A stretch of DNA of 64,000 nucleotides, taken from contig SXUP01000017.1 of assembly GCA_005790505.1 (NCBI GenBank), forward strand, positions 62,001 through 126,000. Reading direction: 5' to 3'. Numbering within the stretch: position 1 is the stretch's first letter; each line of letters begins with the position of its first letter. Below are positions 27,091 through 35,267 of the stretch, piece by piece. Position numbers and translations under genes: made by a program. Source of the stretch: Actinomycetota bacterium. Its GTDB lineage: Bacteria > Actinomycetota > Acidimicrobiia > Acidimicrobiales > Ilumatobacteraceae. The notes under the pieces were generated by a model. That model saw nothing but the letters and a program-made list of their open reading frames with translations, did not search any database and had not been told where the DNA came from.

Positions 27091-28167
27091 ATGAAAAGCA
27101 TGAAAATAATGTTCGTATCGGCTCTGACCGTATTTGGTTTACTGGCCACCACACAGGTGACAAGTGCCGCACCTAAAAAATCTCAAACTGTCAAGTTCAG
27201 CGTGACAGGCGACTGCAAAGGTGAAGAAGAAATGATTGAAGGGGAATCCGAGGACAATTGTAAAATTGTGGTCACGATTTCTTCAACTTCTCCATCCAGA
27301 AGTGCTGTTCTAGAACTGCTTAATGAAGACGATGAGTGGGATGAAGCGGCGAAAGCAAGATCCAAGTCTGGGAAAATATCGTTCAAAATCGACGCAACTG
27401 ACGAAGATGATGCATGGCTTGATGGTGACTTTACTTTCCGAGTTGTAGTCGCAAAATCTGGTTCAAACAAGGCCGCCACATCCAAGGAATACACGTTCAC
27501 ATTTACTCCTGCTGAAGAAGAAGAAGAAGAAGACGAAGAAGGTTCTGGCGAAGCTTCTTCAAAACAGAAGGGCAAGTCAACTGGAAATACCAAGTTAGAC
27601 ACAGTTCTAGGCAAGATTGACGACAAGAACAACTCTTTTGACGATAACTGCTCGAAAGAATTCGGAGCGGCAGATTGCAAGTTGATGTTCACTTCAACTG
27701 GGCCAAACTGGGCCAAACTTTCTGCCTCAAAGTGGGATACCATGTGTAAACAATTGCTCAAACAGTCTTCGGATAATTGCAAAAAAATGTACGGTATTTC
27801 TGCCCCGCCAGAGGGTATGGGCCCAGGCGACCAACCAACGCAGGGTGGATCAGGCAGTCAGCCAAAACAGCCAACGCAGGGTGGCTCAGGCAGTCAGCCA
27901 AAACAGCCAACGCAGGGTGGCCCAGGCAGTCAACCGCAGCAGGGTGGCTCAGGCACTCAGATGCCTATGCCAACAGAAGCATCAATTAAAGCCGCCTGCA
28001 CCACTGCCGGTATCGCCGATTGCACCGAAATCGTCAAAGTAATACTTGATGCGGCTGCTACAAAAAAGATGCCAGACCCACAAGTTATGGGCAGGTTGCT
28101 CGGAGCCAAGCAGGAAGCTTTTTCCAAAGCAATGGGGTTCGCCCCACCGCCGTCAACAAAAAAATAA
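27091..28167 (+). CDS. Secreted acidic repeat protein
   Basis: A 358-aa protein; ATG 27091 has a clear AAGGAG ribosome binding site and gives a classical signal peptide (KIMFVSALTVFGLLATTQVTSA, cleavage about residue 26). The mature protein has an acidic beta-type domain, a run of Glu/Asp (about 150-165), a Cys-containing helical domain (about 180-245), a Gly/Pro/Gln repeat linker and a C-terminal helical domain with one Cys pair. It is likely a surface or extracellular structural protein. It ends at a strong terminator, so it is monocistronic. Confidence 0.78.
   Translation: MKSMKIMFVSALTVFGLLATTQVTSAAPKKSQTVKFSVTGDCKGEEEMIEGESEDNCKIVVTISSTSPSRSAVLELLNEDDEWDEAAKARSKSGKISFKIDATDEDDAWLDGDFTFRVVVAKSGSNKAATSKEYTFTFTPAEEEEEEDEEGSGEASSKQKGKSTGNTKLDTVLGKIDDKNNSFDDNCSKEFGAADCKLMFTSTGPNWAKLSASKWDTMCKQLLKQSSDNCKKMYGISAPPEGMGPGDQPTQGGSGSQPKQPTQGGSGSQPKQPTQGGPGSQPQQGGSGTQMPMPTEASIKAACTTAGIADCTEIVKVILDAAATKKMPDPQVMGRLLGAKQEAFSKAMGFAPPPSTKK
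27835..27959 (+). repeat. 36-bp coding tandem repeat
   Basis: Two near-perfect 36-bp units (from 27835 and 27871) and a degenerate third encode the repeated peptide QPTQGGSGSQPK. It forms a flexible linker in the secreted protein and may vary in copy number. Confidence 0.85.
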
Positions 28168-28207
28168 AACAACTCTTTTCGTCGTAATGTGACGAAAATT
28201 CACTCAT

Positions 28208-28247
28208 GGGTGGAGTTAACAAGTCGAGCGGCTTGCTAACTCCACCC
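28208..28247 (+). terminator. Strong Rho-independent terminator
   Basis: A perfect 16-bp stem (GGGTGGAGTTAACAAG and its complement) around an 8-nt loop, followed by a T-rich tail, 40 nt after the secreted protein gene. Confidence 0.9.
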
Positions 28248-28281
28248 TTTGTGTTTTCAAGACACATAGTAAGATTCGCTA

Positions 28282-29025
28282 ATGGGCACCAACGAGATTG
28301 GGTACTCAGCGGCAGATGTTGTTGGACTCCTTGAAGGTCTTTCAACTACGCGTGCGATTCGTCGATATGTTGACGAACCTGTCCCAGAAGGCGTGTTGCG
28401 AGACATCATGTTCGCGGCAACCAGAGCGCCGAGTGGCTCAAACAGGCAACCTTTTCGGTTTCTTGTTCTCACTGATTCAGCCGTCGCCCAGCAAGCAAAG
28501 GCACTCATTGCAGTAGGCGCACAAAAGATGTGGGCCCAAAAACGTATCAGCGATGGCTATGACGCAGGTACCGGCATTCATACAGATTCACCAAAATCAC
28601 GAATGGCAAACGTGATGCAAGAATATGTAGATAATTTCTCTCGCGTACCGGTTCTGGTCTTGGCGTGTCTCGTGCGCTACCGCGAACCGACACCGTCAGA
28701 AGGTGCATCGGTGTATCCAGCATGTCAAAATATTTTATTAGCGGCGCGAGCACTTGGATATGGTGGAGTCTTGACTGGTTTTCAGGGTTTTGCAGAAACA
28801 GAACTGCGAACGCTGCTAAATATTCCAGATGACACTGCGTTAGCTGGTGCAATCACGCTTGGTAGACCCGTCGGTCATCATGGTCCGGTGCGACGATTGC
28901 CGATGAACCAACTCATTTATGGCGACGAGTGGGGAACATCTCCGCTGTGGGCCATTGATCCACCTGGAACTGCAGTGATGGCGCGTCGGACAAACGGGGA
29001 AAATCCAACTATCAACAAGAAGTAG
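28282..29025 (+). CDS. Nitroreductase family protein
   Basis: A 247-aa FMN-dependent nitroreductase-fold protein. STTRAIRRYVDEPVPE and ATRAPSGSNRQPFRFLV are the FMN-binding N-terminal blocks, and YPACQNILLAARALGYGG with ITLGRPVGHHG are later ones. It likely reduces nitroaromatics, quinones or an activated alkene with NAD(P)H. It starts 35 nt after the terminator of the previous gene, so it has its own promoter. Confidence 0.9.
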   Translation: MGTNEIGYSAADVVGLLEGLSTTRAIRRYVDEPVPEGVLRDIMFAATRAPSGSNRQPFRFLVLTDSAVAQQAKALIAVGAQKMWAQKRISDGYDAGTGIHTDSPKSRMANVMQEYVDNFSRVPVLVLACLVRYREPTPSEGASVYPACQNILLAARALGYGGVLTGFQGFAETELRTLLNIPDDTALAGAITLGRPVGHHGPVRRLPMNQLIYGDEWGTSPLWAIDPPGTAVMARRTNGENPTINKK

Positions 29026-29066
29026 TGTTAACACAACTCATCTTTTGAGCCTGAGCATCTGGGGGG

Positions 29067-30125
29067 ATGACCAACATGATCAAAACGCCGCAAACTATGG
29101 ATGAGTTGTCAACGCAATGGCTCTCAGATGCATTATCCGCAAAAGTGACAGAGTTTTCTGTGCAAATCATTGGTGCTGGACAGGGCTTTATGGGTCAACT
29201 TGGTCGTGTTCAACTCAACGGTGTCGGCGTACCAAAGAGCGTGATTGTCAAACTCCCAACGACAGACCCCGGCGGCCAAGTGATGGGACAGATGATGCGT
29301 GTGTGGGAACGCGAGCACCGTTTTTATACTGAGGTTGCGGCGCGGATGGGCGATGTTCGACTGGCAAAGTGTTTGTACTCAACGGCTGAGCCGTATGCAC
29401 TAATTCTTGAAGATCTTGCGCCGGCGGAGTCGGGTGATCAAGTGGCTGGCCCGACACCAGATCAAGCACGTCGCGTGATTGATGCTGCGGCAACGTTGCA
29501 TAGTTCATGGTTTGATCATCCAGATTTGGCGCTTCTTGATTGGATGCCCACTATTTCTGATCCAATGACAGCGACAATCGGTTCTTTGTTTGAGGTGGGC
29601 TGGCCTACCTTTCTGGAGAGGTATGAATCATCTTTACCCACTCGTGTCTTGCGGTGGTGTGAGACGTTCGCTCCCATGGTTGAGAGTTGGATTCAGACGT
29701 ACAGCAATTGGCCATGCACATTGTCGCATGGTGACTTCAGGTTGGACAACATGTTTTTTGGGGAGGATGAAACGCTCACACTGATTGATTGGCAGTTGTC
29801 AATGCGTGCTCCCTGCACCACTGATCTTGTGTATTTCATCGGAACGAACTTGCCACGGGAGATGCGCCGAACAATGCAAGACGAGTTGATTGATCGCTAC
29901 GTCAAGGGTTTGCTGGATGGTGGTGTGTCGGCTGAGTGGGCAAATAAAGAAAAAATATTTCAAGGACTCGCTGAAGGCGTGCTATTTTTCTGCACGTCAT
30001 TTGGAGCCAGTATTTTGTCGCTTGATCCGGCCAACGAGCGTGGTGCTGCACTCATGGACTCGCTCGTGCGCAGAGCTTTTGCTGCGGCAGACGATTTAGA
30101 TGCAGGAACCCGGATTGGTCTCTAG
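29067..30125 (+). CDS. Aminoglycoside phosphotransferase/CHK-like kinase
   Basis: A 352-aa protein kinase-like phosphotransferase. The catalytic loop is LSHGDFRLDNMFF and the metal-binding Asp lies in LTLIDWQ; ALILEDLAPAESGDQV is the hinge region. This subgroup (ecdysteroid/CHK kinase-like) is abundant in actinobacteria that degrade lipids and steroids. It probably phosphorylates a small hydroxylated molecule, and antibiotic resistance is not implied. It overlaps the 3' end of the convergent selenoprotein gene by 4 nt. Confidence 0.88.
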   Translation: MTNMIKTPQTMDELSTQWLSDALSAKVTEFSVQIIGAGQGFMGQLGRVQLNGVGVPKSVIVKLPTTDPGGQVMGQMMRVWEREHRFYTEVAARMGDVRLAKCLYSTAEPYALILEDLAPAESGDQVAGPTPDQARRVIDAAATLHSSWFDHPDLALLDWMPTISDPMTATIGSLFEVGWPTFLERYESSLPTRVLRWCETFAPMVESWIQTYSNWPCTLSHGDFRLDNMFFGEDETLTLIDWQLSMRAPCTTDLVYFIGTNLPREMRRTMQDELIDRYVKGLLDGGVSAEWANKEKIFQGLAEGVLFFCTSFGASILSLDPANERGAALMDSLVRRAFAAADDLDAGTRIGL

Positions 30126-30658
30126 GACTCTTGGTTGGTGATGCAAGCCAGAATCTCAGCAAAATATTTGTTAGCGAGTAACCGCATTTCTTCGTCTGTT
30201 CGGTCTTGAATTGGGTGCGTTGTGAACACGCGTTTCATGTCAGGAAAACCTAATGCAAGAGATTGAGAGTTTGCTGCTGAAACAAACTCAGCCGAAGCCA
30301 CAAACATTGATGGAATGCCCCGAAGTTCAAGATCTGCGATGTCATGCACACTGCACGACGTACAACTGCCTCAATCAGCAAGGGCTTCAATAACTAGGTT
30401 GCACTGCATCGCAATCTCATGTCGCATGTCAACCGGAGCAGGCTTTGTAAAAGTTGGTTTGGAGAAACGCAATACCTTTGCACCGCGGCTAATCAGTAAT
30501 TCTTCAACCCGATCAAGAAAGACGTTGCCGCGCGGTTTAGAAATATCTAGCAATCCAACTGTGAGACCCGAAACACTGACAGGCCGAGACAATAGTTGTC
30601 GTGTCGCGGGAATCGACTCGTTTGTTGGATCAAGAATGGTAAGGCCAGCGGAAGTCAT
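30122..30658 (-). CDS. UGSC-type selenoprotein with in-frame UGA (Sec)
   Basis: A 178-aa protein from ATG 30658 (GTG 30676, overlapping the preceding stop, is the alternative). The frame contains a TGA at 30371-30373, read as selenocysteine 96. Read through, it gives LVIEALAD-U-GSCTSCSVHDI, the motif that names the UGSC selenoprotein family, and the same frame runs on to a TAG-type end at 30122. Both halves are protein-like (an alpha/beta half before, LELRGIPSMFVAS after). tRNA-Sec, selB, selA and selD lie 1.5-6 kb away, and an 8-bp hairpin follows the TGA. The U-x-x-C and C-x-x-C spacing suggests a redox site; the substrate is unknown. It is coupled to the upstream thioredoxin-fold gene. An annotation pipeline would split it in two. 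Confidence 0.9.
30341..30359 (-). promoter_or_regulatory. Putative bacterial SECIS hairpin
   Basis: Starting 11 nt after the TGA, the transcript can form an 8-bp stem (GUCGUGCA / UGCAUGAC, one G-U pair) with a GUG loop. Distance and size fit bacterial SECIS elements that SelB binds, and the apical G is expected. The hairpin lies inside the coding sequence, as usual in bacteria. Confidence 0.65.
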
Positions 30659-30672
30659 TGCTAATAAGTATG

Positions 30673-32118
30673 TCACGACCCGACTATGCGAGTCACAGGA
30701 TCACTTCCAATGGCGCTATTTGCCCATCCAGCAATGATGGACGAAAAGAGTCCAGCACCACCTCCTGCGAATGTGAGCAATATTCCGCCTGGTCTGAATT
30801 TGGGAAGCGTGGCGTCGTGCAAGTGAGGAGGAATACCTTCGGCCATTCCGCGTGCACCCCGCACAAGTTGGTCGCCTGGTGTGCGGGAGCGCTCAATGAG
30901 CTGGGCGATTAAGTGCTCACGGGTCCATCCTTCTTCGGCAAAAAGTCGCCCATGATCTGGACTGATAGTCAAAATAGCATCGAATCCGATCACAAGTTTT
31001 GGGTGATGAACAGTTTGAAGACATGCAACGAGTGAATTGGTGAGTTCGTCAGCGGTACGAGCAAGTTGGTCCACAACGCATCGCGGACCTTCACCGGCAA
31101 AAACGGTGACTGCATTTTGTCCGGGCGTTACACCTCGTTCTGTTGCCAGCGACGTGAACGGTGAGCCGATTTCGTCTTCGGCAAAACAAAAAGAGATTTT
31201 TCCGGGATTGCCATGGGTAGCACGGTCTACTTCGCCGGGGCGACCTCCGCCAACATTGCGAATAGTGAGTTGTACGGCGCGACCAATCGTGTTATTGGCG
31301 CGGTTTCCTTGGCCAAATGCGTTCATTCCACTATTCATTCCAATCGCGCGTGTTGCGGGTCCGTTGCAGATGATGACGGGACCAACAGGCATCGTTGTGG
31401 CAAGAACTCCGTGCATATTGAAAGTGTCCGTGCAGACAGCCTCCAGTGCAGCAATGACCCACGGAAGGTACTCAGGCAAGCAACCCGCCATCACAGCGTT
31501 AATGGCAATTTTTTCAACAGTAAGTTCCACTAAATTAGGCGGAGCAATCGCGACCACATCTTGTGGTGCCCGTGTTGTGCCAGTCAACATCCGCAAAACT
31601 CGCTCTGGTGTTGGCGGGACGACTGGCAGACCATCAGTCCATCCGCGCGCGTACATTGCTTCGAATTCATCTTCGTTGGTTGAAAATTCAACATGCCTTG
31701 AAGTGAATGGAGTATCGGTGAATGCAACCCGCAATGCATCAACAAGATCTGGATCTACGCTCATTGAGCCGCACCCTGGTCGCATGACGGGGAGGTCTTC
31801 ACCTAGATCATCAAGACCAGTGAGTCGTTGCCAATCAGTGCGCGACCAACCAAAAGTGCGATCTGTCTCTTTACCGTTCACTACGGTGATCAGCGTCGGA
31901 ACTGTGTCGATCGAATGATGCCATGAGAATGCAAGGTTGGAATCATAAATTGCTGATACAGATTCTGGAAATGTCGGGTCGTCTTGCGTGTACACGGTGA
32001 GATTGGCTCCAGATGCAGCAACAAGGGCTAACAAGGGTTCCACCATCTGACAGGTGGCACAGTCCCGTTTTACGACAACAACTAATCCGTCGGGCAGTTT
32101 GGGGGCGTGAGAAGTCAT
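30673..32118 (-). CDS. Thioredoxin-fold plus large conserved domain protein, partner of UGSC selenoprotein
   Basis: A 481-aa protein. Residues 10-100 form a thioredoxin-like domain with C20-A-T-C23 and a cis-Pro region (IDTVPTLITV). After a linker with RPGCGSMS comes a large domain of about 340 residues (from ARGWTDGLPVVPPTPERV, with VEKIAINAVMAGCLPEYLPW, NGPATRAIGMN and PGEVDRATHGNPGK) that I cannot assign to a named enzyme family. Its stop overlaps the GTG option of the selenoprotein gene, so the two proteins are translationally coupled. A role in passing electrons to or from the UGSC protein is plausible (inference). Confidence 0.8.
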   Translation of the reverse strand: MTSHAPKLPDGLVVVVKRDCATCQMVEPLLALVAASGANLTVYTQDDPTFPESVSAIYDSNLAFSWHHSIDTVPTLITVVNGKETDRTFGWSRTDWQRLTGLDDLGEDLPVMRPGCGSMSVDPDLVDALRVAFTDTPFTSRHVEFSTNEDEFEAMYARGWTDGLPVVPPTPERVLRMLTGTTRAPQDVVAIAPPNLVELTVEKIAINAVMAGCLPEYLPWVIAALEAVCTDTFNMHGVLATTMPVGPVIICNGPATRAIGMNSGMNAFGQGNRANNTIGRAVQLTIRNVGGGRPGEVDRATHGNPGKISFCFAEDEIGSPFTSLATERGVTPGQNAVTVFAGEGPRCVVDQLARTADELTNSLVACLQTVHHPKLVIGFDAILTISPDHGRLFAEEGWTREHLIAQLIERSRTPGDQLVRGARGMAEGIPPHLHDATLPKFRPGGILLTFAGGGAGLFSSIIAGWANSAIGSDPVTRIVGS

Positions 32119-32141
32119 AGCCGAACGCTACCCTCGTGATT

Positions 32142-32237
32142 GGAGGCGTCTGAGCACCTGGTGGGCTTCGCTGTCTTCAAAACAGACGAGACGGGCGAAC
32201 CCCGTCTGGCGGGTTCGATTCCCGTCCGCCTCCGCCA
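32142..32237 (+). tRNA. selC: tRNA-Sec (anticodon TCA)
   Basis: A 96-nt tRNA gene with encoded CCA. The acceptor stem GGAGGCG pairs with CGCCTCC, the anticodon loop CTTCAAA places TCA at 32177-32179, the T arm is GCGGG-TTCGATT-CCCGT, and there is a long variable arm (AGACGGG / CCCGTCT around a short loop). The large extra arm and UCA anticodon define it as selenocysteine tRNA. It is transcribed towards selB, whose stop codon begins at the next base. Confidence 0.95.
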
Positions 32238-33938
32238 TCACCACCTACTTCCTGCCGTGCGAATGTCACCAGTGCGTCGAGTCAAACCAATCTTGTCGAG
32301 ACATGCCACCAGTGGGATGGCGTGTTTGCGAGTGATGGCGAGCGCCTCGCGCAGTTGAGACACCGTGAATCCATTTGGAGAGGCCTGCAACAATGCATTT
32401 ATCTGTGGTCGCAGACCGTGGAGCGTGTCACGATGAAAAGCAATGCCGTCGTGCTCAAAGAGAACTCCCGACTGGACGAGTTGGCGCATGATGTTGCGGT
32501 CGAGTTGATCCGTCTCAGGCGTTACGACTCCGGCGTCGCGAAACATTTCAACATACGGATGTTGCAAAAGTGGATCATTAGTGCCGCGTCGGACAAGCCC
32601 ATTGCTGATGCTGACACCTTCAAGCGTGAGCAAAACATCACGCTCATGTGGTGCAAGTGTGTTGATATCAATTGTTATTTCTGTGGTGAGTCGGTCCGAT
32701 AGAACTGACTGACAATCGGCGAACACTTCGGGGGTCGTTACCCAATCTCCAACGACGGTCGGAACTTCTTTGCCGGTGAGTCTGCGTGCAATGTCTGCAG
32801 TGAGCCAGCCTCTTCCAGCAAGCAGGTCATTGACGTCGCCGTCTGGATTGATGTGAAGAAGGTGTGAATGCGGATCAACATCAAAGATGACGCCACCACC
32901 GATAGTTGCACTAACGCCGGTGTCACGAAGCAGAAATCGATCTCCTGGGACAAGTGGCAGCGGATGAGACAGACGAATACGCACGATGCCGCTATCACCG
33001 GGTTCAATAGAGTCATTTCTCAGCAATCGCATGCTTACAGACTGACTGTTCGTTCCGATATGAACAGTAAAACTGCCGCGCTTTGTAACTGCATGATGAA
33101 TTGAACTCAGCGTTGTGAGTTGGGCATCAAAAAGAATCGTTGACCACCAGTCATCCTCGAGCACGAGTGCATCACCTCGCCGTACATCATTTGTATCCAC
33201 GCCTACGAGGTTGATTGCGCATCGTGTGCCTGGCTGTCCACTTGTGATGACCTCACCATGTGTTTGAATCTCGCGAATACGAGCGCGTTGTGATGTGCGG
33301 GCAACGGTCACCTCAGTGCCAGTAGTCAGTGGGGCGCCCTCGAGCGTGCCAGTGACGATTGTTCCGGCACCAGTCATGCTGAAGACGCGATCGATGAATA
33401 GTCGTGGGCGATTATGTTTGGTCGTAGGAGAGTCCCTCGTGACGAGGTCTTCTAGTTCACGGACAAGAGTGTTGATTCCGGCGTCGTTCATCACTGATGT
33501 GGGGACGATGGCCGACCAAGCAACCGTAGTCGCATCAAGGCGTGTCTGAATCTGCTTCGTTCTGTCCGCCAACATGAGCGCGTCAACTTTGTCGCTTTTA
33601 GTGAGTGCCACAACACCGCGGGAGATTCCCAGAACTTCAATAATCCCAATGTGCTCTTCGGTCTGTTGTTTCCAACCCTCCAGTGCGTCAACGACGAGCA
33701 GTGCAATATCTACACCACTAACTCCTGAAACCATTGTGCGGACAAAATCTGCATGTCCGGGTACATCAATAAAACTCAAGGTCTGGCCCCGTGGGGTGGT
33801 GACATGAGCAAAGCCCAGATCAATTGTCATGTTGCGTCTTTGTTCTTCGGCAAGACGATCTGGATTCGTACCAGTAATGGCTTGCACAAGAGACGATTTT
33901 CCGTGATCAACATGACCAGCAGTGGCGATGACTGTCAT
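32238..33938 (-). CDS. selB: Selenocysteine-specific elongation factor SelB
   Basis: A 566-aa protein from ATG 33938; upstream in-frame sequence overlaps selA and is not conserved. The GTPase domain has GHVDHGKSSL (G1), DVPGHADFV (G3) and TKSDKVD (G4), followed by EF-Tu-like beta barrels (FSMTGAGTIVTGTLEG) and C-terminal winged-helix repeats that bind SECIS RNA (ending LREALAITRKHAIPLVACLD). It delivers Sec-tRNA to UGA codons. The start lies 4 nt after selA, so the two form an operon. Confidence 0.96.
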   Translation of the reverse strand: MTVIATAGHVDHGKSSLVQAITGTNPDRLAEEQRRNMTIDLGFAHVTTPRGQTLSFIDVPGHADFVRTMVSGVSGVDIALLVVDALEGWKQQTEEHIGIIEVLGISRGVVALTKSDKVDALMLADRTKQIQTRLDATTVAWSAIVPTSVMNDAGINTLVRELEDLVTRDSPTTKHNRPRLFIDRVFSMTGAGTIVTGTLEGAPLTTGTEVTVARTSQRARIREIQTHGEVITSGQPGTRCAINLVGVDTNDVRRGDALVLEDDWWSTILFDAQLTTLSSIHHAVTKRGSFTVHIGTNSQSVSMRLLRNDSIEPGDSGIVRIRLSHPLPLVPGDRFLLRDTGVSATIGGGVIFDVDPHSHLLHINPDGDVNDLLAGRGWLTADIARRLTGKEVPTVVGDWVTTPEVFADCQSVLSDRLTTEITIDINTLAPHERDVLLTLEGVSISNGLVRRGTNDPLLQHPYVEMFRDAGVVTPETDQLDRNIMRQLVQSGVLFEHDGIAFHRDTLHGLRPQINALLQASPNGFTVSQLREALAITRKHAIPLVACLDKIGLTRRTGDIRTAGSRW

Positions 33939-33942
33939 GGAA

Positions 33943-35241
33943 TCAGCAAAGGGCAGTGAGTGCGGCAACCACGATGGCGTCGTCTTGTGGTGCCACACTG
34001 CGCAGGTCAAGGTATGTGGTGTTGTTGACGGTTCGAGAAATCACAGCGATGTCGTGCGCGCGCAAAGCAGTACTGTGATCGCCCGTAAGAGCGATGCCGA
34101 CTGATGGCACTGTTGAGCCTGGCGCAGAACCTGCCCCGACAAGTGAATCAAGTGAGACAACTGAACCAATGCCGGATCGCCGCACAATTTCTGCGGCACG
34201 TGACTCCAGGATTGCTCGCGGTGTCGCCACCATTTTCCAAAACGAAACATCAGTGCAGACGGTGCGCGCACAATACGAAAGCAGTACAGATTGCAACATC
34301 AATAATGTATGGCCACCAGGTCTTAGCGCCCGCATCAATGGATGTGAGGCACATGTTTGGACAAGGTCTGCACGCCCAGCGATGATTCCGCATTGCGGCC
34401 CACCCAATAGTTTGTCGCCACTGAACATCACCAGGGCTGCACCGTCGCTTAGTGCTTGACGTGCTGCTGGTTCATTACCTAGCCATGAAGGGACACGGTC
34501 GACATGTCCGTGCAACCACGGACACGTGTTATCAATTAGGCCTGATCCAATGTCAGCAATCACTGGTACGGACAACGTTGCCAGTTCTGCTACGGATGTT
34601 GTTTGAGTAAATCCCTGAATTGCGAAGTTTGATGGGTGGATTTTCATAGTGAGCGCGATGTCGTTACGTTTTGATTCAATCGCCTTGCTGTAGTCCTTTA
34701 GTCGCGTTCTATTTGTTGTGCCAACGTCTACAAGATGTGCGCCAGATTGCTCCATCACATCGGGGATACGAAAACCACCGCCAATCTCAACACTCTCGCC
34801 GCGCGACACGGCAACGCCACGATTAGATGCAAGTGCTGCGAGCACCAATATCACAGCAGCAGCATTGTTGTTGACAACAATTGCGGCTTCAGCACCAGTG
34901 AGAACAGAAATTAATCTTGATGCTGATGTTTGGCGCGATCCGCGTTCCCCGCTTGCGAGGTCATATTCAAGATTTGTTGGTCGACCTGAACCAATTGTTG
35001 TTTGTGGTGCTCGGCCCAGATTGGTGTGTAACAACACACCAGTTGCATTGATGACTTCGGTGAGTAATGCAGTTTCAAGATCGTTCGTGAGTCTTTGCGC
35101 TGCTGACAGCGCATCATTTGGCGTTTGAACGACTGCGCGGCGAGCACAATCAACAAGAAGTGAGTGGGGCAGCGTGGATTGGGCGGCGAGGGCTCGAGCG
35201 ATGGTGTCGATAGACGGCGGATGCGTTGCTGATGGTGCCAC
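33943..35241 (-). CDS. selA: L-seryl-tRNA(Sec) selenium transferase SelA
   Basis: A 432-aa PLP enzyme from GTG 35241. The PLP lysine is Lys277 in MFSGDKLLGGPQ; INATGVLLHTNLGRAP and VVNNNAAAVILVL are family blocks. It converts seryl-tRNA(Sec) to selenocysteyl-tRNA(Sec) with selenophosphate. First gene of the selA-selB operon and divergent from selD with only about 26 nt between starts, so the promoters must overlap. Confidence 0.96.
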   Translation of the reverse strand: MAPSATHPPSIDTIARALAAQSTLPHSLLVDCARRAVVQTPNDALSAAQRLTNDLETALLTEVINATGVLLHTNLGRAPQTTIGSGRPTNLEYDLASGERGSRQTSASRLISVLTGAEAAIVVNNNAAAVILVLAALASNRGVAVSRGESVEIGGGFRIPDVMEQSGAHLVDVGTTNRTRLKDYSKAIESKRNDIALTMKIHPSNFAIQGFTQTTSVAELATLSVPVIADIGSGLIDNTCPWLHGHVDRVPSWLGNEPAARQALSDGAALVMFSGDKLLGGPQCGIIAGRADLVQTCASHPLMRALRPGGHTLLMLQSVLLSYCARTVCTDVSFWKMVATPRAILESRAAEIVRRSGIGSVVSLDSLVGAGSAPGSTVPSVGIALTGDHSTALRAHDIAVISRTVNNTTYLDLRSVAPQDDAIVVAALTALC

Positions 35242-35267
35242 CTTTTCAACCTAGTAGTTTGCATTGC

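Noticed and set aside
29067-30125. Aminoglycoside resistance gene
   Set aside because: The fold is shared, but the subgroup is a metabolic CHK-like kinase, and no resistance context is present.
30122-30349. Separate 75-aa gene starting at GTG 30349
   Set aside because: It is the C-terminal part of the selenoprotein; the same frame continues through TGA into the upstream part with the UGSC motif.
31037-31918. Long open frame on the plus strand
   Set aside because: It is the antisense shadow of the thioredoxin-fold protein gene; composition and lack of ribosome binding site are not gene-like.
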